Positions 41,809-50,548 are shown, counted from the first letter of the stretch. The stretch is DNA of 64,000 nucleotides from LLD-282 sp964395835 (GCA_964395835.1 CAYNBJ010000004.1:59057-123056); one strand, 5' to 3'. Notes: a model not told the origin generated them from the letters alone. Numbers and translations are program-made.

Positions 41809-41967
41809 GACTTTTTTCCTCTTCAACTACCAACAAATAAGAGCCGATTACCCTAATTTCGTAAGTTTTAGACTAGTTCATCCGATCTCGTTCGTAAAAA
41901 ATAAAAATCATTTCCAAGAAATTCCAGCAAATCCCGCTATCATAATGATTATTCTGTGTTTTTTTTA

Positions 41968-41995
41968 TTGATTTAGTTTTGTGATACTCTATGAT
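41968..41995 (+). promoter_or_regulatory. Candidate sigma-70 promoter for prmB
   Basis: TTGATT (41968-41973) and TATGAT (41990-41995) are separated by 16 nt, about 48 nt upstream of the prmB ATG. The same intergenic segment must also hold the promoter of the divergent giant gene, for which I see no convincing -35/-10 pair. Confidence 0.45.
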
Positions 41996-42043
41996 AAAAT
42001 ATTTCAAATTTTATGAATATTTTACGCTTGAGATTCCTACGTT

Positions 42044-42982
42044 ATGTCCCTACCATCTCTCTGTGACCCCCTCAAAATTGCACAAGACTTGCATTCCATT
42101 CAAGATTATATTCGTTTTGCACTTTCTTGTTTTTACCCCTCCGAACTTTATTACGGTCACGGAACGGAATCTGCTCTTGACGATGCTGTTGCATTAGTCT
42201 TAGGTCTTTTAAATCTTCCTCCGACCCTGGATACACTGTATTTTTCTTCTCATATCACAATCGATGAGCGACGGAAAATCATTAGTGCCATTGAAAAACG
42301 CTTGTACACTCGGACGCCTGTAGCGTATATCATCCAAAAAAGTTATTTCTGTGAGCTGCCTTTTTATGTGGATGAGCGTGTTCTTATTCCACGCTCACCC
42401 ATCGCTGAGCTCATTGAATCTGGATTTTCTCCTTGGATTGAAAAAGAACGCGTCCACAATATTCTGGAAATTGGGACCGGATCGGGATGTATTGCGATTG
42501 CTTGTTCCCTATATTTTCCGCAGGTACATGTTGATGCCGTCGATACCAGTGATGATGCACTTGCAGTTGCAACAAAAAATATCAGTGACTATGAATTAGA
42601 AAGTGATGTCTCTCTCATCAAATCAGATATTTTTGAAAATATCCCTCAATCTAAAATTTACGATATTATTGTCTCAAACCCTCCCTATGTCCCGTCTGCC
42701 TCGATGCAAATTTTGCCTAAAGAATACCTTCATGAGCCCACCCTTGCCTTAGATGGTGGAGAAGATGGACTGATAATTGTAGATAAAATTTTATCTCAAG
42801 CTGTGCATCACCTTTCTGATCACGGCATTCTTGTCATTGAAGTTGGCGAGGCTCAAGAATATCTGCAAAAAAAATATCCTCATGTACCGTTCACATGGCT
42901 GCAGTTCGAGCGTGGGGGAGATGGCGTCTTTCTCCTCACAAAGCAAGAATTAATTGATTATCAAGAATACTTTACTCATTAA
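42044..42982 (+). CDS. prmB: Ribosomal protein uL3 N5-glutamine methyltransferase PrmB
   Basis: PrmB methylates a glutamine of ribosomal protein L3 during 50S assembly. The 312 aa product follows E. coli PrmB (310 aa) over its whole length: YGHGTE (37-42) in the N-terminal helical domain, FYVDERVLIPRSPIAELI (107-124), SAM motif EIGTGSGCIAIA (142-153), catalytic NPPY (212-215), and the C-terminal FTWLQFERGGDGVFLLT. These N- and C-terminal segments separate it from the release-factor enzyme PrmC, which shares the SAM core. Only a weak GAG-type ribosome binding site precedes the ATG. A hairpin follows the gene. Confidence 0.93.
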   Translation: MSLPSLCDPLKIAQDLHSIQDYIRFALSCFYPSELYYGHGTESALDDAVALVLGLLNLPPTLDTLYFSSHITIDERRKIISAIEKRLYTRTPVAYIIQKSYFCELPFYVDERVLIPRSPIAELIESGFSPWIEKERVHNILEIGTGSGCIAIACSLYFPQVHVDAVDTSDDALAVATKNISDYELESDVSLIKSDIFENIPQSKIYDIIVSNPPYVPSASMQILPKEYLHEPTLALDGGEDGLIIVDKILSQAVHHLSDHGILVIEVGEAQEYLQKKYPHVPFTWLQFERGGDGVFLLTKQELIDYQEYFTH

Positions 42983-42990
42983 ACAGCTTA

Positions 42991-43022
42991 TATGCATGTA
43001 AAAATCTGATTTTGCATGCATA
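42991..43022. terminator. Hairpin downstream of prmB
   Basis: TATGCATG at 42991-42998 pairs with CATGCATA at 43015-43022, and the inner arms AAAATC and GATTTT extend the stem to about 15 bp around a one-base centre. There is no clean T-run after it, but the T-rich arm and the position 8 nt after the stop codon fit a terminator for prmB. Confidence 0.45.
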
Positions 43023-43128
43023 CATGAATGTTTGCATTTTCAAAATTGCATATTGATTATCACTCTATCAGCTGCAAAATTTCCAAAGTATGCCAATATT
43101 AAAAATAAGTCTTTTATAAATTTTTTGC

Positions 43129-43986
43129 ATGATGTTATATGCACTTTTAATTTCAGAACATTTTTCTACTCTACCACCAGTTATCGATGGGCTTATTGCA
43201 CTTAAAATTACACCTATCGTAGCTCCAAACACCGCGGCTGCTATGAATATTCTTTCGGAATATCCCCATTTAATTCATATTTTAATTTTCAATATAAAAG
43301 TTATCATCAAAGAGCCATTTTTTATCTCTCAATTAAGAATGCAAGCGCAACATAAGCACCTGCCTATTGGTGTCTTAAAAGAAGACTTAGCTTCAGAAAA
43401 TACAACTTCGATTTCTGATGGCCTGGTAATGAATGAAATCACTGATCTCTCTCCTCTTATTCATCAGCTCCAAAAAAATGCTTTAGATGCCAAAAAAGCA
43501 CAATTCGATATAGGCACTATATCTCATGCGATTTTTCATTTTCAAAATTTAAACCAGGGAAGCTTATTGGCCCAATATCTATCGAGACAGTACCCTAATT
43601 CTCAAGATATTCTTTTAGGCATCCAGGAACTTTTTATCAATGCCATTGAACACGGAAACTTAGAAATTTCCTATGAAAACAAAAGCTCTCTCCTTGCCTC
43701 TGGAAGATGGCTAGAAGAAATTCAAGAACGGAGTAATCAACAACCTTTTGCATCTCGATATGTAGAAGTCTTATTTAAAAAAGATAACTATACCATCGAG
43801 CTCATAGTCACTGATCAGGGCAAAGGATTTGATTGGACAAAATACGAACAATTTGATCCAAAAAGACTTTTAGCTTCTCATGGTAGAGGGATTATGATGG
43901 CGAAATCATTAAGTTTTTCACAGATAGAATATTTGGAAAAAGGCAATAAAGTCCGGGCGATTTACCTGATACCTGGAGCACCCTAA
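43129..43986 (+). CDS. Degenerate receiver-like domain fused to an RsbW-type ATPase domain
   Basis: The 285 aa protein has a C-terminal GHKL ATPase of the anti-sigma-factor (RsbW/SpoIIAB, HATPase_c_2) type: N-box ELFINAIEHG (167-176), G1 box TDQGKGFDW (228-236) and G2 box HGRGIMMAK (251-259). No phosphoacceptor H-box of a true sensor kinase is visible. Residues 1-115 have the alternating beta/alpha look of a response-regulator receiver, but the phosphorylatable Asp after the third strand is missing (ILIFNIKVII), so it would be a pseudo-receiver. The likely role is a phosphorylation or partner-switching regulator; the partner is not in the window. It converges with the next gene, with 4 nt between the stops. 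The start is uncertain by one codon (ATGATG). Confidence 0.8.
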   Translation: MMLYALLISEHFSTLPPVIDGLIALKITPIVAPNTAAAMNILSEYPHLIHILIFNIKVIIKEPFFISQLRMQAQHKHLPIGVLKEDLASENTTSISDGLVMNEITDLSPLIHQLQKNALDAKKAQFDIGTISHAIFHFQNLNQGSLLAQYLSRQYPNSQDILLGIQELFINAIEHGNLEISYENKSSLLASGRWLEEIQERSNQQPFASRYVEVLFKKDNYTIELIVTDQGKGFDWTKYEQFDPKRLLASHGRGIMMAKSLSFSQIEYLEKGNKVRAIYLIPGAP

Positions 43987-43990
43987 AAAA

Positions 43991-44803
43991 TCACACTCTT
44001 CTTAAAGGGGCGCGATAAGTATCAGACATCGTTCTATCTGCCTCTAAGCAGGCAGAAGTTCCATATAATAATCGTGATTCTTGTTCACTACTCCTTCCAC
44101 TCAGCTCATCCGACCATTGCCCTTTTTTAATCTGAGACTCAACTAAATTTTGATAAAAAGGGCGTGCAATCTTATTCGGATTTTGTGGAAACACTGCAGG
44201 ATTGATATCTACCTGACCTTCTTGGCTCAATCTGTCATAAATGATTGCACCAATCTCTAAATGTCCTAATTGAATCGATCTTTCTAACAATAATGTCGAG
44301 TAATTTGTCATCGATACACATTTTTTGAAAGTATATAAATAGCCATGATTAATCCATATGATGGGGGAAACATCATAAAAAAAGCTTGCATGCTCAGCAT
44401 AAAAGGCATCGCTGAGATTGGGAATAAACTCCCGCTTATTTAAAATTTTTTGTTTTTCTGCAGGAGTCAGAATAATTAATCTCTGTTGGCAGGCAGAACT
44501 CAAAACAGTATCTTGTAAACCATTGATCTCCTCGGTATCAACTTGTTTTTCTCTTTGATGAGACGAAAAAAATATTTTGATATCAGGATCAATCCAATAG
44601 TCCAAAGAGCGCAATTGTTCAAGAGAAGTTTTATGGACAATTTCACAAGATAGGCGCTGCTCCTTGGTCCACACCGACTCTGAATGCATTCCACATAAGG
44701 CAGCCACAATCAGATCTTGATCAAGCATTCCTTTCAAAAATTGTGGCGTATACATAGGCGAATATTCTGAAAACAGCGCTTTAAAATGTAACGAATGCAG
44801 CAT
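43991..44803 (-). CDS. Unknown cytoplasmic protein downstream of korB
   Basis: 270 aa, with no signal peptide and no membrane segment. I do not recognise a family. It is a mixed alpha/beta composition with seven scattered Cys and an Arg-rich C-terminus (TYRAPLRRV). AGGA lies 5 nt before the ATG, which sits 30 nt after the korB stop on the same strand, so it is probably the last gene of the methyltransferase-korA-korB operon. A link to KorAB function is only a guess from position. Confidence 0.75.
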   Translation of the reverse strand: MLHSLHFKALFSEYSPMYTPQFLKGMLDQDLIVAALCGMHSESVWTKEQRLSCEIVHKTSLEQLRSLDYWIDPDIKIFFSSHQREKQVDTEEINGLQDTVLSSACQQRLIILTPAEKQKILNKREFIPNLSDAFYAEHASFFYDVSPIIWINHGYLYTFKKCVSMTNYSTLLLERSIQLGHLEIGAIIYDRLSQEGQVDINPAVFPQNPNKIARPFYQNLVESQIKKGQWSDELSGRSSEQESRLLYGTSACLEADRTMSDTYRAPLRRV

Positions 44804-44833
44804 ACAATCCTGAAAAGATACAGGCCCTTCTTT

Positions 44834-45706
44834 TTAGTATAGATCTTCTTGCTCCCAGCGCAGAAGAGAGTTAATCCTATCTTGATATGGAGTGAGCGCT
44901 TTATCTAAAGATGGAGATAAAGCATATCGAGTCGTAAATATAGCTCTCTGTTGCACATATAACAGCCCTAAAGCATAGAAACTATGCTGATCTAACAGAG
45001 CAAACGCATCTTGTTTTTCTCCAATATACCCATCTTCTCCCGCCCAATACGTTTTTGAAATCACTGAAATTTCTTTTAAACCCACCGCCTGCACTCCGGA
45101 TGGATCAAAAATTGGACATCTCTGATAGATCTCTAATAAGGCGGTCCCTGGATGATCCAGCGCACTTGATATGAGCCTTTTCATCAGCAGACCTTGAATA
45201 TCGAAGCATCTCCCTAGCCAGGTTCCACCACTCACAAGAGCCAAGTTCAGAGGATTCATGGGATCTATCTGAACTCCATCCAAATCTGTTTTAGTGCGCT
45301 GCCCTGGTATTGAAGTAGGAGATGTTTGACCCTTAGTCAAACCATATATCCTATTATTTAAAAGCAAAATGGTCATTTTAAGATTTCGCCGGAATGTATG
45401 GAGCAAGTGATGCAAACCAATACTACAACCATCACCATCACCTGTAATCACAATCAGATGCAACTTAGGATTGGCTAAAGCAATTCCAGTTGCAATAGTA
45501 GGGGCGCGTCCATGAATGGTATGAAATCCGTAACATGAGAGATAGTATGGCATTCGTGAAGAGCATCCAATACCTGAAACAACCACAACATCTTTCGGAT
45601 CGAGTTGTTTTGCCTCGAGCACTTCTGATAAATATTTTAAAACAGCATAATCACCACAACCTGGGCACCAGCGAACATCTTCTTGACTTAAAAACTTATT
45701 TTTCAT
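44834..45706 (-). CDS. korB: 2-oxoglutarate:ferredoxin oxidoreductase subunit beta
   Basis: The thiamine-diphosphate-binding subunit of the two-subunit 2-oxoacid:ferredoxin oxidoreductase. Visible are RWCPGCGDY (12-20, start of the Fe-S cysteine set), SGIGCSSRMPYY (44-55), the ThDP/Mg motif GDGDG (89-93) with NN (117-118), and IYGLTKGQTSPTS (120-132), typical of this family. The 290 aa length is normal. Its ATG overlaps the korA stop by 4 nt, and AGGA lies 10 nt upstream. With KorA it would convert 2-oxoglutarate and CoA to succinyl-CoA and CO2, reducing ferredoxin. Substrate preference is inferred from family type. Confidence 0.92.
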   Translation of the reverse strand: MKNKFLSQEDVRWCPGCGDYAVLKYLSEVLEAKQLDPKDVVVVSGIGCSSRMPYYLSCYGFHTIHGRAPTIATGIALANPKLHLIVITGDGDGCSIGLHHLLHTFRRNLKMTILLLNNRIYGLTKGQTSPTSIPGQRTKTDLDGVQIDPMNPLNLALVSGGTWLGRCFDIQGLLMKRLISSALDHPGTALLEIYQRCPIFDPSGVQAVGLKEISVISKTYWAGEDGYIGEKQDAFALLDQHSFYALGLLYVQQRAIFTTRYALSPSLDKALTPYQDRINSLLRWEQEDLY

Positions 45707-47553
45707 TTTTGCTGGATCCTTATCTGTTCAAACCAAAATTGCATTTTATTCAAATCCAGACTCTGACCACCTAATTGTGAATAACTCAAGATTGGAATAT
45801 TATTGCCATATGAGCGAAGATATTTTACAAATTGTCCGTCAGAAAGCTCTGCGACAATGATGTATTTATACGATTGAGCAATTTCCCAAAAATTTTTCGG
45901 TAAAGGGAACAGATCTTCGATAATCCAATATGTACTATCAGAATATTGATTTTCATGATGAAAATGCCCTATGCATGCAGCACTCGCGCCAAATCCAATC
46001 CACAAATATCGTTTTTCCAAGGGCTCAGTAGGCGGCTGAGCACAGATTGCGAGAGAGAGGATTTTTTCCCTGCGCAATTGTGTCATAATTTCATGATTCA
46101 CACTGTCATATGAAATTTTCCCACTATCTCTATCTTTTTCTAATCCGCCTAAACAAAAAGGTTCAGCTCCATAGCCAGGGAGAGTCCAAGGTCTTGCCGC
46201 ATTCGCAGATCGATTCCATGGATACTCATCATGCACGAGAGATTCAGATACAAAAGAATCATCGCTTTTCATAAGAGCAACTTTTTCTGCATTTAGAGCC
46301 ACAAGAGCATCAGAAAGGATAATCACAGGCGTCATTGCTTCGATAGCCCAAGAAAATGCTTTTTTAACCAAATCAATCCCTTGAGCAGCGCTGTTATGTG
46401 CTAAAACTGGAATAGGGCAATCTCCATGTCGTCCCCATAAAGCTGCCAAGATATCAGATTGCTCTACTTTTGTTGGGAGTCCTGTTGATGGTCCTCCACG
46501 CTGTATATTGATAATAACAAAAGGAACTTCTGCCATGACTCCTAAACCCATCATTTCAGCTTTTAAATCAAAACCAGGGCCAGAAGTACATGTAAGCGCT
46601 AAGCTCCCTGCATATGCTGCTCCTAGTGCAACCCCAGCCGCAGAAATTTCATCCTCTGCTTGAAACACACAAAGAGACGGAGATTCCCACTTATGAGCCA
46701 GATGTAGCAGATCGGATGCTGGTGTGATCGGGTAGCCGCTCAAAAGCAATGGCTTTCTAAAAAATTCACATGCTTTTAGCATGCCCAAAACCAAAGATTG
46801 ATGACCCGTAATTTGGGAATACACCGTTTTCATTGGCACAGTCTGATGATGAGCTTTCTGCGTTTTAATCATAATTGGAATGCTTTTCTTTTTCCAAACA
46901 GGCCCAATCTCTAATGTTTCTCCTAAATAATACCCTGCTTTCACGCAAGCAAGGAGCTCCAAAAAAGCACTTTCCTGGAGTTTCTTAGAAAATTGATGAT
47001 GCAGCATATCCAAAGTAGGATCTAAGGGCAACTCATGTAACCAAAGAGTTAAACCTAATGCAGTCATATTTTTATTTTTCATAGCAGCAAGCGAGCTCAC
47101 AGTCTCAGGCAAGTGCTCCAACTCATTTTGACTGAAATGGCTCAGAGAAAGACCAATCGTCATGCCCTGTCTATCTTGCAGAGGATCCTGTGAATAGCGA
47201 GCTTTTTTCAAATCTTTTTCTGTCCATTTTTGAGAATCAAAAATAATCAAAGTTTCTTGAGAACATCTTTCAGCAATCGATCTATAAGCAGCCGGATTAA
47301 AAACAATAGCAATATCAACTTTTTGAGGAACAATGAGCAGTTGCTCTGATGAAGAAAACGCTAAAGAGAATCCGCTCACCCCTTCTATAGTGCCCGCAGG
47401 AGCGCGAATTTCTGCTGGAAAATCCGCAAGCGTTTGGACAATATGCCCATAACGCGCATGTGCATAAGATAATTGATGGCCTAGTGCCTGAATTCCATCA
47501 CCGCTATTCCCTGCTACCAAGGTTACGCTATAAATAAAATCTGCTTTGTTCAT
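45703..47553 (-). CDS. korA: 2-oxoglutarate:ferredoxin oxidoreductase subunit alpha (gamma-alpha fusion)
   Basis: 616 aa, as expected for the fused form. The N-terminal gamma domain has GNSGDG (15-20) and EIRAPAGTIEGVS (48-60). The alpha (pyrimidine-binding) domain has SGYPITPASD (272-281), QAEDEISAAG (298-307) and QRGGPSTGLPT (351-361), followed by KVEQSDILAALWGRHGD, characteristic of KorA from two-subunit, relatively oxygen-tolerant enzymes. Only a weak ribosome binding site (GAG) precedes the ATG. It begins 26 nt after the upstream methyltransferase gene. It would replace or supplement the 2-oxoglutarate dehydrogenase complex. Confidence 0.93.
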   Translation of the reverse strand: MNKADFIYSVTLVAGNSGDGIQALGHQLSYAHARYGHIVQTLADFPAEIRAPAGTIEGVSGFSLAFSSSEQLLIVPQKVDIAIVFNPAAYRSIAERCSQETLIIFDSQKWTEKDLKKARYSQDPLQDRQGMTIGLSLSHFSQNELEHLPETVSSLAAMKNKNMTALGLTLWLHELPLDPTLDMLHHQFSKKLQESAFLELLACVKAGYYLGETLEIGPVWKKKSIPIMIKTQKAHHQTVPMKTVYSQITGHQSLVLGMLKACEFFRKPLLLSGYPITPASDLLHLAHKWESPSLCVFQAEDEISAAGVALGAAYAGSLALTCTSGPGFDLKAEMMGLGVMAEVPFVIINIQRGGPSTGLPTKVEQSDILAALWGRHGDCPIPVLAHNSAAQGIDLVKKAFSWAIEAMTPVIILSDALVALNAEKVALMKSDDSFVSESLVHDEYPWNRSANAARPWTLPGYGAEPFCLGGLEKDRDSGKISYDSVNHEIMTQLRREKILSLAICAQPPTEPLEKRYLWIGFGASAACIGHFHHENQYSDSTYWIIEDLFPLPKNFWEIAQSYKYIIVAELSDGQFVKYLRSYGNNIPILSYSQLGGQSLDLNKMQFWFEQIRIQQK

Positions 47554-47579
47554 GTCAACTCATTCTTTTTAATTTTCAA

Positions 47580-48869
47580 TCATTTGGAGAAAAACAAAAC
47601 ACCTTCAATATGTGCTGTATAAGGGAACTGATCAAACAGTGCAATTTCTTTCAAACAAAAACCGTGATCAATCAGTGTTTTTGCATCTCGTTTTGCGGTA
47701 GCTAAATCACAACTAATCATGACCAAGGCACCCTGATAAGAACGTGCAATTTCTTGTACCTGTGCATACGCTCCCGCTCTCGGAGGATCGAGCACAATCA
47801 AATTCATCTGTTTAAATTCTGATTCTTTAAGTGGCATATTCATTAAATCACGGGCATAAACTTTAAGACGCTGATGATGCACCTTACGCAAAGAATCCAA
47901 TGATGCACAGGCATAATCATAACTATGCACGTCTGCTTCTGTTGTCCTTAAAAAGGGTAGCGAAAAAGTCCCAAGTCCGCAAAACAAATCTAAAATCCGA
48001 GATCCTTTATGGAGAGTATCGAGAATTTTTTCTCGTTGCAAAACATCAAAAACATATTTCTGCATAGCTTCTTGAGAAGCTTGTGATGGTTGTAAAAAAG
48101 CCGCTGAGGGAAAATCCAACAAATATCCAGAAATATCAACCTTAGGCTCACGTCTTTGAATAATAAGCTCTTTTGCAGCTCGTGTGACACGTGCTAAATC
48201 ATAATCATAAGCAAAATTTGACCAAGATCGCCAAACTGCATCACTCAGCGTACGCGGATAGAGCCTTTTGGGACTCCAAGAACAATCTATACCTGTAGCA
48301 GTATCTGTAAGATGCAAAAAGCCTTCATCACGATGCTCTGTCACCTGTTTCAAAAAGGATTTTAAAGGGGCAATTAAGTCATTCAAGCTTTCTGTCAACA
48401 AAGGACAATTTTGAATTGCAACCAAACGATGAGAATGCTGCATAAAAAAACCCAAGGTGATCTCTTGATTATCATTTTTGTACGATAAAGAAACACGACG
48501 ACGCTGCGCCAAAGCCGAAGAGTACACCCACTTTATTGAGCCCTGATCAATAACGTCTTTAAATAATTGATCAATATGAGCTTTTTTGAAATCCGTATAC
48601 GCCTGCGTATTGAGATGCTGTAATGAGCATCCTCCACACTGCGCATAATGAGCACAAAAAGGGGTCGCCCTCAATGCCGAAGAAATGATGAACTTGTTAA
48701 CATGGCAAACTTTTTGAGCCCCCCTGCGATACTTGATCACCCCTTCAACCACCTCGCCTGTAAGAGTTTTAGGCACATAAATCGTCTCACCTTGATACTG
48801 AGCAATTCCATCTCCTTGTGCACCCACAGCATCAATCTGCAGCACAATTTTTTCCATTAAGTCTTCCAT
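47580..48869 (-). CDS. rlmD: TrmA/RlmD-family 23S rRNA (uracil-C5)-methyltransferase
   Basis: A SAM-dependent RNA m5U methyltransferase with an Fe-S cluster, 429 aa. It has an N-terminal TRAM domain (about 5-60), cluster cysteines C72, C78, C81 and C155, SAM motif DLFCGLGTFSLPF (294-306), DPPRAG (361-366), catalytic Cys387 in MISCDLATAKRD, and the C-terminal FPYTAHIE (415-422). The length and Fe-S set point to RlmD (U1939 in E. coli) or an RlmC/RlmCD relative rather than TrmA; the exact target base cannot be told from the sequence. AGGA 4 nt upstream supports ATG at 48869 over the ATG four codons later. It heads an operon with korAB. Confidence 0.88.
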   Translation of the reverse strand: MEDLMEKIVLQIDAVGAQGDGIAQYQGETIYVPKTLTGEVVEGVIKYRRGAQKVCHVNKFIISSALRATPFCAHYAQCGGCSLQHLNTQAYTDFKKAHIDQLFKDVIDQGSIKWVYSSALAQRRRVSLSYKNDNQEITLGFFMQHSHRLVAIQNCPLLTESLNDLIAPLKSFLKQVTEHRDEGFLHLTDTATGIDCSWSPKRLYPRTLSDAVWRSWSNFAYDYDLARVTRAAKELIIQRREPKVDISGYLLDFPSAAFLQPSQASQEAMQKYVFDVLQREKILDTLHKGSRILDLFCGLGTFSLPFLRTTEADVHSYDYACASLDSLRKVHHQRLKVYARDLMNMPLKESEFKQMNLIVLDPPRAGAYAQVQEIARSYQGALVMISCDLATAKRDAKTLIDHGFCLKEIALFDQFPYTAHIEGVLFFSK

Positions 48870-48907
48870 AAAGTCCTAAGTGTCTTATCTATCAAAAATT
48901 TAAGCAT

Positions 48908-48936
48908 AATTTATCATTATGCCACTTAAAGTACAA
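48908..48936 (-). promoter_or_regulatory. Candidate sigma-70 promoter for the rlmD-korA-korB operon
   Basis: On the minus strand TTGTAC (48931-48936) and TAAATT (48908-48913) are 17 nt apart, about 40 nt before the first ATG. Found by eye. Confidence 0.4.
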
Positions 48937-49055
48937 AAATCTTAAATTTTTTAAACTTGTTATTACATATCTGATAAAACTGACATATAAAAATGCTTTT
49001 TTTCATGCGCTATACTGATAATCAACATTATTTATGAACTCATAAAGAGAAGTTT

Positions 49056-50476
49056 ATGCAAATCACATCTCTTCCAATTTTTTGGAGCCTTGTATATTCC
49101 ATTCCTTATCTAATAATAATCGCAAGCATAGTTTTCTTGGGCACTTTTGCGTACTCAAATCCTCAAATTTTTCAAAATATCTCTAACTATATCGTAAATA
49201 TTTTCGCTTCAAAAAACACCGAAGAAACCCAGGAACTCAAACCAGAAAATCCCGAAATTCAGACAGACATTCCCCCATATAATCATCAAATCTCAGGGCT
49301 CAGTCTTCAAATTCAAACGTTAGACAAAAAATCCCAACAGTTCGCAAAACTCCAACAAGAGTTAGAAAAAAATACTCAACAGATCACAGCACTCAAAACA
49401 GAAAATCTCAAACTTCAGGACAACTTTCCCCAATATAATCAGCAAATTTCAGAACTCACTCTTAAAATTCAAACGCTAGAAACACGCTCCCAACAGTTCG
49501 CAGAACTCCAGCAAGAGTTAGAAAAAAATGCTCAACAGATCGCAGCACTCAAAACAGAAAATCTCAAACTTCAGAACGACATTCCCAAATATAATCAGCA
49601 AATTTCAGGGCTCACTCTTCAAATTCAAACGCTAGAAACACGCTCCCAACAGTTCACAGAACTCCAACAAGAGTTAGAAAAAAATGCTCAACAGATCGCA
49701 GCACTCAAAACAGAAAATCTCANNNNNNNNNNNNNNNNNNNNNNNNNNNNNNNNNNNNNNNNNNNNNNNNNNNNNNNNNNNNNNNNNNNNNNNNNNNNNN
49801 NNNNNNNNNNNNNNNNNNNNNNCAAGAGTTAGAAAAAAATGCTCAACAGATCGCAGCACTCAAAACAGAAAATCTCAAACTTCAGAACGACATTCCCAAA
49901 TATAATCAGCAAATTTCAGGGCTCACTCTTCAAATTCAAACGCTAGAAACACGCTCCCAACAGTTCACAGAACTCCAGCAAGAGTTAGAAAAAAATGCTC
50001 AACAGATCACAGAACTCAAAACAGAAAATCTCAAACTTCAGAACGACATTCCCCAATATAATCAGCAAATCTCAGGGCTCACTCTTCAAATTCAAACGCT
50101 AGAAACACGCTCCCAACAGTTCGCAGAACTCCAGCAAGAGTTAGAAAAAAATGCTCAACAGATCACAGCACTCAAAACAGAAAATCTCAAACTTCAGAAC
50201 GACATTCCCCAATATAATCAGCAAATCTCAGAGCTCACTCTTAAAATTCAAGAGTTAGAAAAAAAATCCCAATATAAAGAAAGCGAAGAGATAAAAAATA
50301 CAAAGATAGCATCCCAAGAACAGCCTCGAGCTCCTATAAAGATAGCAGCTCCAAAGCAGCCACTCGTATTGAGCAATACAAACAACCAATCCATGCCCCA
50401 AAAACAGGATGAGCAGACCCCAACAGAATCCTCTTCAAAACCAACCTTTTTTAGTCTAGGCTCCAAAAAAAAATAA
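49056..50476 (+). CDS. Membrane-anchored coiled-coil protein of 52-residue repeats (spans assembly gap)
   Basis: The frame starts at ATG 49056 and carries one N-terminal membrane segment (about residues 11-33), then a short linker and an extended helical region of 52-residue units containing QQELEKNAQQI, LKTENLKLQ, IPQYNQQIS and LQIQTLETRSQQF. The tail is Lys/Pro/Gln/Ser-rich and ends SLGSKKK, with the stop at 50474-50476. The 100-N gap shifts the frame; repeat spacing shows 101 nt are needed (or 101 plus multiples of 156), which restores one frame of about 473 codons. The N-terminus-in/out orientation is not determined. It is probably a structural or tethering protein, possibly surface or envelope related. 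No family name is claimed. Confidence 0.8.
49270..50280 (+). repeat. 156-bp tandem repeats encoding coiled coil
   Basis: The anchor CAAGAGTTAGAAAAAAAT (one mismatch in the first copy) recurs at 49356, 49512, 49668, then after the gap at 49823, 49979 and 50135, with a period of 156 nt, and a shorter last interval of 114 nt. Units are nearly identical. Each unit has one Pro (IPxYNQQIS), so the helix is punctuated every 52 residues. Confidence 0.95.
49723..49822. other. Assembly gap (100 N) within the coiled-coil repeats
   Basis: A run of exactly 100 N, a conventional placeholder. The preceding unit starts at 49668 and the next at 49823, a distance of 155 against a strict period of 156, so the true length is 101 or 101 plus a multiple of 156. 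Confidence 0.98.
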
Positions 50477-50509
50477 ATGTATTGATACAATCTTACTCCG
50501 ATATACAGA

Positions 50510-50548
50510 ATGCTTTCTCCGAGCATCTAAAAATGCTAGGAAAAGCAT
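50510..50548 (+). terminator. Candidate terminator after the coiled-coil gene
   Basis: ATGCTTTCTCC (50510-50520) pairs with GGAAAAGCAT (50539-50548) with one bulged base, and inner AGCAT pairs with ATGCT around a 6-nt loop. The stem is followed by CTCTTTATTATT, a T-rich but interrupted tract. It lies 34 nt after the stop codon. Confidence 0.5.

Noticed and set aside
41809..41826. Longer start for the giant gene at a TTG codon
   Set aside because: The TTG lies at the ribosome binding site of the ATG at 41808, which is the better start.
42351..42599. Plus-strand frame inside prmB in another phase
   Set aside because: It is an out-of-frame translation of the clearly recognised prmB.
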